A DNA stretch of 62,984 nucleotides, from the NCBI GenBank assembly GCA_023386635.1, contig JAEWJH010000107.1, positions 1 to 62,984 of the forward strand. Direction: 5' to 3'. Source of the stretch: Pseudomonadota bacterium (GTDB lineage: Bacteria > Pseudomonadota > Alphaproteobacteria > Rhizobiales > Xanthobacteraceae). The translations under genes were made by a program, and so were the position numbers. A model generated the notes under the pieces. That model was given only the letters and a program-made list of their open reading frames with translations. It searched no databases and was not told the origin of the DNA. Position 1 is the first letter of the stretch. Each line of letters starts with the position of its first letter. This document shows, piece after piece, positions 60,016 to 62,984 of the stretch.

Positions 60016-61335
60016 TTAAGCGGGTTCGCGCCGGTTTGGATTGAAATGCTTTTTCAAGCCGGTCCAGCAATCGATGTAGCTATCCTGCCGGCTTTCGAGA
60101 TCTTCCGCCCATCGGGTCACCCGCTGCCGGAACCGGGTCTCGAACATGAAGGCGAGCGTATTGGTCAGTTTCACCGGTTTCAATTCGCCGTTACTCGCAT
60201 GCTCGAACGCATCGGTGTCCGGGCCGTGCGGCAGCATGGTGTTGTGCAGGCTGAAACCGCCCGGCACGAAACCCTCCGGCTTCGCGTCATACACACCGTA
60301 AACCAGCCCCATGAATTCGGACATGATGTTGCGGTGATACCAGGGCGGCCGGAACGTGTTTTCCGCCACCATCCAGCGTTCCGGAAAAATGACGAAGTCG
60401 ACATTGGCGGTGCCCGGCGTCTCCGACGGCGACGTCAGCACCGTGAAGATCGACGGGTCTGGATGGTCGAAGGCGATCGCACCCACCGGCGAGAACCGCC
60501 GCAGATCGTATTTGTAGGGATAGTAATTCCCGTGCCAGGCGACCACGTCGAGCGGCGATTGCCCCAGTTCGGTGCGGTGCAATTCCCCGCCCCACTTCAC
60601 CGTCAGCATGCAGGGCTCCTCGCGATCCTCGTAGGCCGCAACCGGCGTGAGAAAATCGCGCGGATTGGCGAGGCAGTTGGCGCCGATCGGTCCGCGATCC
60701 GGTAGCGTAAAGCCGCCGCCGTAATTCTCGCAGACATAGCCGCGCGCCGGTCCGTCGATCAGTTCGACGCGGATGATCACGCCGCGTGGAATGACGCAAA
60801 TTTCGCCGGGTTCGATCTCGATGACGCCGAATTCGGTGCGGAAGCGCAGCTTGCCCTGCTCCGCGACCACCAGCATTTCGCCATCAGCATTGCAGAAATA
60901 ATCGCGGGTCATCGACTCGGTGATCAGCATCACATGCGCCGCCATGCCGGCCATGCTTTCGCAATCGCCCGCGGTTGTTGCCGTGCACATGCCGCTGATG
61001 AAGTCGCGGCTGCCGGACGGCATCGGCGTCGGCCCCCAGCGCCGTTGTCCGAGCGGGATATTTCCGTCTTCCCGCTCCGGCGCAGACCGCCAGAAGCCGC
61101 GATCGATGCGCTCGAACCGGCCGCCGTGCCGCACGGTCGGCCTGATCCGGTAGAGCCAGGACCGCTGGTTCGACGCTTGCGGCGCCGTGAACGGCGAGCC
61201 GGACAGTTGCTCGGCGTAAAGCCCGTAATTGATCTTTTGCGGCGAGTTCCGGCCGATCGGCAACGCGCCCGGCAGCGCCTCGGTCTCGAAACTGTTGCCG
61301 AAGCCGGACATGTAGCGGGGCAGATCGACGGACAT
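60016..61335 (-). CDS. hmgA: Homogentisate 1,2-dioxygenase
   Basis: 439 aa, normal length. Cupin-fold dioxygenase with N-terminal YMSGFGNSFETEALPGALP, the middle CVIPRGVIIRVEL, and the iron-binding part PPWYHRNIMSEFMGL, which gives His and Glu ligands, followed by NTMLPHGPDTDAFEHAS with the third His. It opens the homogentisate ring to maleylacetoacetate in tyrosine and phenylacetate breakdown. AGG 6-8 nt before ATG 61335. A TTAAC-N5-GTTAA inverted repeat lies 21 nt upstream. Confidence 0.95.
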   Translation of the reverse strand: MSVDLPRYMSGFGNSFETEALPGALPIGRNSPQKINYGLYAEQLSGSPFTAPQASNQRSWLYRIRPTVRHGGRFERIDRGFWRSAPEREDGNIPLGQRRWGPTPMPSGSRDFISGMCTATTAGDCESMAGMAAHVMLITESMTRDYFCNADGEMLVVAEQGKLRFRTEFGVIEIEPGEICVIPRGVIIRVELIDGPARGYVCENYGGGFTLPDRGPIGANCLANPRDFLTPVAAYEDREEPCMLTVKWGGELHRTELGQSPLDVVAWHGNYYPYKYDLRRFSPVGAIAFDHPDPSIFTVLTSPSETPGTANVDFVIFPERWMVAENTFRPPWYHRNIMSEFMGLVYGVYDAKPEGFVPGGFSLHNTMLPHGPDTDAFEHASNGELKPVKLTNTLAFMFETRFRQRVTRWAEDLESRQDSYIDCWTGLKKHFNPNRREPA

Positions 61336-61355
61336 CGGTGCCTCCCGTCAGGCCA

Positions 61356-61370
61356 TTAACGGCCTGTTAA
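61356..61370 (-). promoter_or_regulatory. Possible MarR-type operator upstream of hmgA
   Basis: Inverted repeat TTAAC-GGCCT-GTTAA (61356-61370), overlapped by GGCC-ATTAAC-GGCC (61351-61364). It lies between hmgA (start 61335) and the divergent MarR gene at 61674. Binding by that MarR protein is inference. Confidence 0.4.
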
Positions 61371-61455
61371 GGGTATTTGGTTACGTGTGAAACTAAATCT
61401 TCCACTTTCGCGCCGCCGCCGCAAGCGGGCTGCCGATGATTTTGGGACCGGGCGT

Positions 61456-61560
61456 ATGAAGTTGCTTTTGCTGTTTGTCCTGCTCACCACCATGACGGTG
61501 CTCTGGCATTACAGCCCGCGAGGCCAGCATGGGGGCGGCAAGGAGCCGAGCCTGCGTTAA
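61456..61560 (+). CDS. Possible 34-residue membrane peptide
   Basis: ORF with MKLLLLFVLLTTMTVLWHYS as a hydrophobic start and a polar, Gly-rich end. A purine-rich GGGACCGGG stands 3-11 nt before the ATG. It lies alone in the 338-nt gap between hmgA and marR. The only support is composition and a plausible ribosome site. The rest of the gap shows no other gene. Confidence 0.3.
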   Translation: MKLLLLFVLLTTMTVLWHYSPRGQHGGGKEPSLR

Positions 61561-61673
61561 GAACGCGCCGCCGCGCGCTGCGTTGCACGGCCGCTCGACT
61601 TCCGCCATGGTCCCTCCTCGCGGCGGACCGAACCGGCCGCGTTCGTGGGCTCGGCACAACAGACCTGGCAGGC

Positions 61674-62159
61674 ATGACCGAGAGGACATCCGACACAGTC
61701 GAGCTGAAACTTGAGGATTTCCTCCCGTACCGGCTCAATGTGGTCGCCGCCCTGTCATCGCAGGCGCTGTCGCAAACCTATGCGCCCCGTTACGGGATCA
61801 GCGTCCCGGAATGGCGGGTGCTGGTCACGCTCGGCCAATATGGCGAAATGACCGGCAAGGCCGTCGGCGAACACAGCCACATGCACAAGACCAAAGTGTC
61901 GCGTGCGGTCGCTTTGCTGCAAGAGCGCAAGCTCGTCGCCCGCAAGACCAATCAGCAGGACCTCCGCGAAGCGCTGCTGTCGCTGACGTCGGCCGGGCGC
62001 CGCGTCTATCAGGATCTGGTCCCGGCCGCGCTGAATTTCTCCCGCGCGCTGCTCGATGCACTCGACCCTACGGAACGCGCGGCCTTCGACCTTGCTTTGC
62101 GCAAGCTGACGGAGCGCACCCGCGCGCTGACGGAAAACGATCGTACCAAAAACGAATAG
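61674..62159 (+). CDS. MarR-family transcriptional regulator
   Basis: 161 aa. Winged helix-turn-helix: ISVPEWRVLVTLGQYGEMTG, recognition part HMHKTKVSRAVALLQERKLV and wing NQQDLREALLSLT, between dimer helices. MarR proteins of this kind repress aromatic catabolic genes until the substrate or its CoA ester binds. It faces away from hmgA, the likely target. ATG 61674 is the only Met near the family start; GGCAGG stands just upstream. Confidence 0.9.
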   Translation: MTERTSDTVELKLEDFLPYRLNVVAALSSQALSQTYAPRYGISVPEWRVLVTLGQYGEMTGKAVGEHSHMHKTKVSRAVALLQERKLVARKTNQQDLREALLSLTSAGRRVYQDLVPAALNFSRALLDALDPTERAAFDLALRKLTERTRALTENDRTKNE

Positions 62160-62253
62160 CTCCCCTCGCGGCAACCGAGGGTGACGCCCGACACGAGCGC
62201 TGGTAAGCAATCGCTCACGCTCATCTCCTCGATCTTGCCGGGACCGTCGCAGA

Positions 62254-62984
62254 GTGGCCACCACCTCCATCACGCGCGTCGTTCTCTGGATGACCGGCGG
62301 TCTTGTGTCGTTCTCGGCGATGGCGATCTCGATCCGCCTCCTGAGCGCGCACCTCAATCTGTTCGAGGTCCTGACGATCCGCAGCGGTATCGGCATGATC
62401 ATCATGCTGACGCTGCTCGCGATCTATCCGCGCTTTCGCGCCGAAATCCGTCCGCACCGGATGAAGCTGACGCTGTTTCGCAACGGCATTCACTTCGTCG
62501 CGCAGTTCATGTGGGCCTCGGCCCTCACGCTGCTGCCGTTCGCGACCGTGTTCGCACTGGAATTCATCGCACCGGCGTGGACCGCTTTGCTGGCTGTGTG
62601 GGTGCTCGGCGAAAAACTGACGGTTAGCCGCATCGGCGTGGTGGTACTGGGGCTGGCCGGCGTGCTCATCATTCTGCGTCCGGGTCTGGAGACGTTCAAT
62701 CCCGGAGCGCTGTTCGTGCTCCTCGCCACGCTCGGCTATGCCTGCGTCTATATCACCACCAAGATGCTGACGAAGAGCCACACGACCTTCGCCATCATCT
62801 TCTGGATGATGGTGATCCAGCTTCCGCTCGGCCTTCTCGGCTCCGATCCCCTGTTTCCGCTACGGCTGCAACTTTCGGACATTCCCGCGACCATTGCGCT
62901 TGGCGTTGCGGGAGCGACATCGCATCTCTGCCTGAGCAACGCGTTCCGCGCCGGCGACGCCACGCTGGTGGTGCCGCTCGATTT
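62254..62984 (+). CDS. EamA/DMT-family transporter, cut by the window end
   Basis: At least 243 residues are visible, open to the last base. Membrane spans alternate as in the EamA family: GGLVSFSAMAISIRLLSAHL, IGMIIMLTLLAIY, FATVFALEFIAPAWTALLAV with VLGEKLTVSRIGVVVLG (first repeat end), and the second repeat beginning LLATLGYACVYI. Start is uncertain: GTG 62254 gives a full first helix, ATG 62290 a shorter one; neither has a clear ribosome site. It probably exports a metabolite. It lies 94 nt after marR on the same strand. Confidence 0.85.
   Translation, partial: MATTSITRVVLWMTGGLVSFSAMAISIRLLSAHLNLFEVLTIRSGIGMIIMLTLLAIYPRFRAEIRPHRMKLTLFRNGIHFVAQFMWASALTLLPFATVFALEFIAPAWTALLAVWVLGEKLTVSRIGVVVLGLAGVLIILRPGLETFNPGALFVLLATLGYACVYITTKMLTKSHTTFAIIFWMMVIQLPLGLLGSDPLFPLRLQLSDIPATIALGVAGATSHLCLSNAFRAGDATLVVPLD

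Overview
The window is 63 kb of GC-rich chromosome from an alphaproteobacterium of the order Hyphomicrobiales (Rhizobiales), most like the Bradyrhizobium/Pseudolabrys/Xanthobacteraceae branch. The placement rests on three things: a complete PhyR-NepR-EcfG general stress response locus, the AcpXL/LpxXL set for very-long-chain acylation of lipid A, and many small families typical of this order (DUF992, DUF3309, DUF6496, DUF2783). I see no insertion sequence, integrase, prophage, CRISPR array or rRNA. The one tRNA is tRNA-Gln(CTG). Two kinds of short dispersed palindromic repeat occur.

Layout. 0-3 kb: repeat-rich end, a tricarboxylate-type binding protein, small membrane proteins and a lysine-rich DUF6496 protein. 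3.2-11.1 kb: a catabolic island on the minus strand (extradiol dioxygenase, FAH hydrolase, SsuABC-like ABC importer, GntR regulator, VOC protein, DapA-like aldolase), bounded by a second, paralogous GntR-FCD gene facing the other way. 11.2-15.3 kb: Nramp-type transporter, CadC-like TPR regulator, tRNA-Gln. 15.4-22 kb: a general stress response island with phyR, nepR-ecfG, an HWE histidine kinase and several small envelope proteins. Eight sites here match GGAAC-N16-NGTT (five with CGTT, two with TGTT, one with GGTT), and another strong site lies at 3.1 kb. One of them drives no protein: it precedes an ~87-nt transcript unit with a C-rich-loop hairpin and a strong terminator, a candidate GsrN-type small RNA. 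22-31 kb: CMD-family protein, a DedA/ATP-grasp fusion, RlpA, and the lipid A acylation operon acpXL-fabZ-fabF2-fabF1-adh-lpxXL. 31-40 kb: polyamine-type binding protein, aminotransferase, rhodanese, two kup genes in tandem, motB-motA. 40-47 kb: mmsA, an Inh-type lipoprotein, and pssA/psd separated by an OFA-family transporter, then an Atm1-type exporter. 47-52 kb: LOG protein and a five-gene chain (cysS, GNAT, 37-aa membrane protein, cimA, VOC) in which each neighbouring pair overlaps by 4 nt. 52-55 kb: secreted protein and hybrid sensor kinase. 55-63 kb: homogentisate pathway (hmgA, fumarylacetoacetase, MBL protein, DoxX, FAD monooxygenase, DUF2783, MarR) with a copper-storage-type protein inside it and a DMT transporter cut by the window end.

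Most notable: the candidate stress-sigma-driven sRNA at 18272-18358, the dense EcfG-type promoter set, a cysS gene whose 3' 40% is AT-rich and carries an unusual insertion, the DedA/ATP-grasp fusion, and a ketosynthase pair in which one partner lacks the active-site cysteine. All function calls come from reading sequence and motifs; no searches were run.
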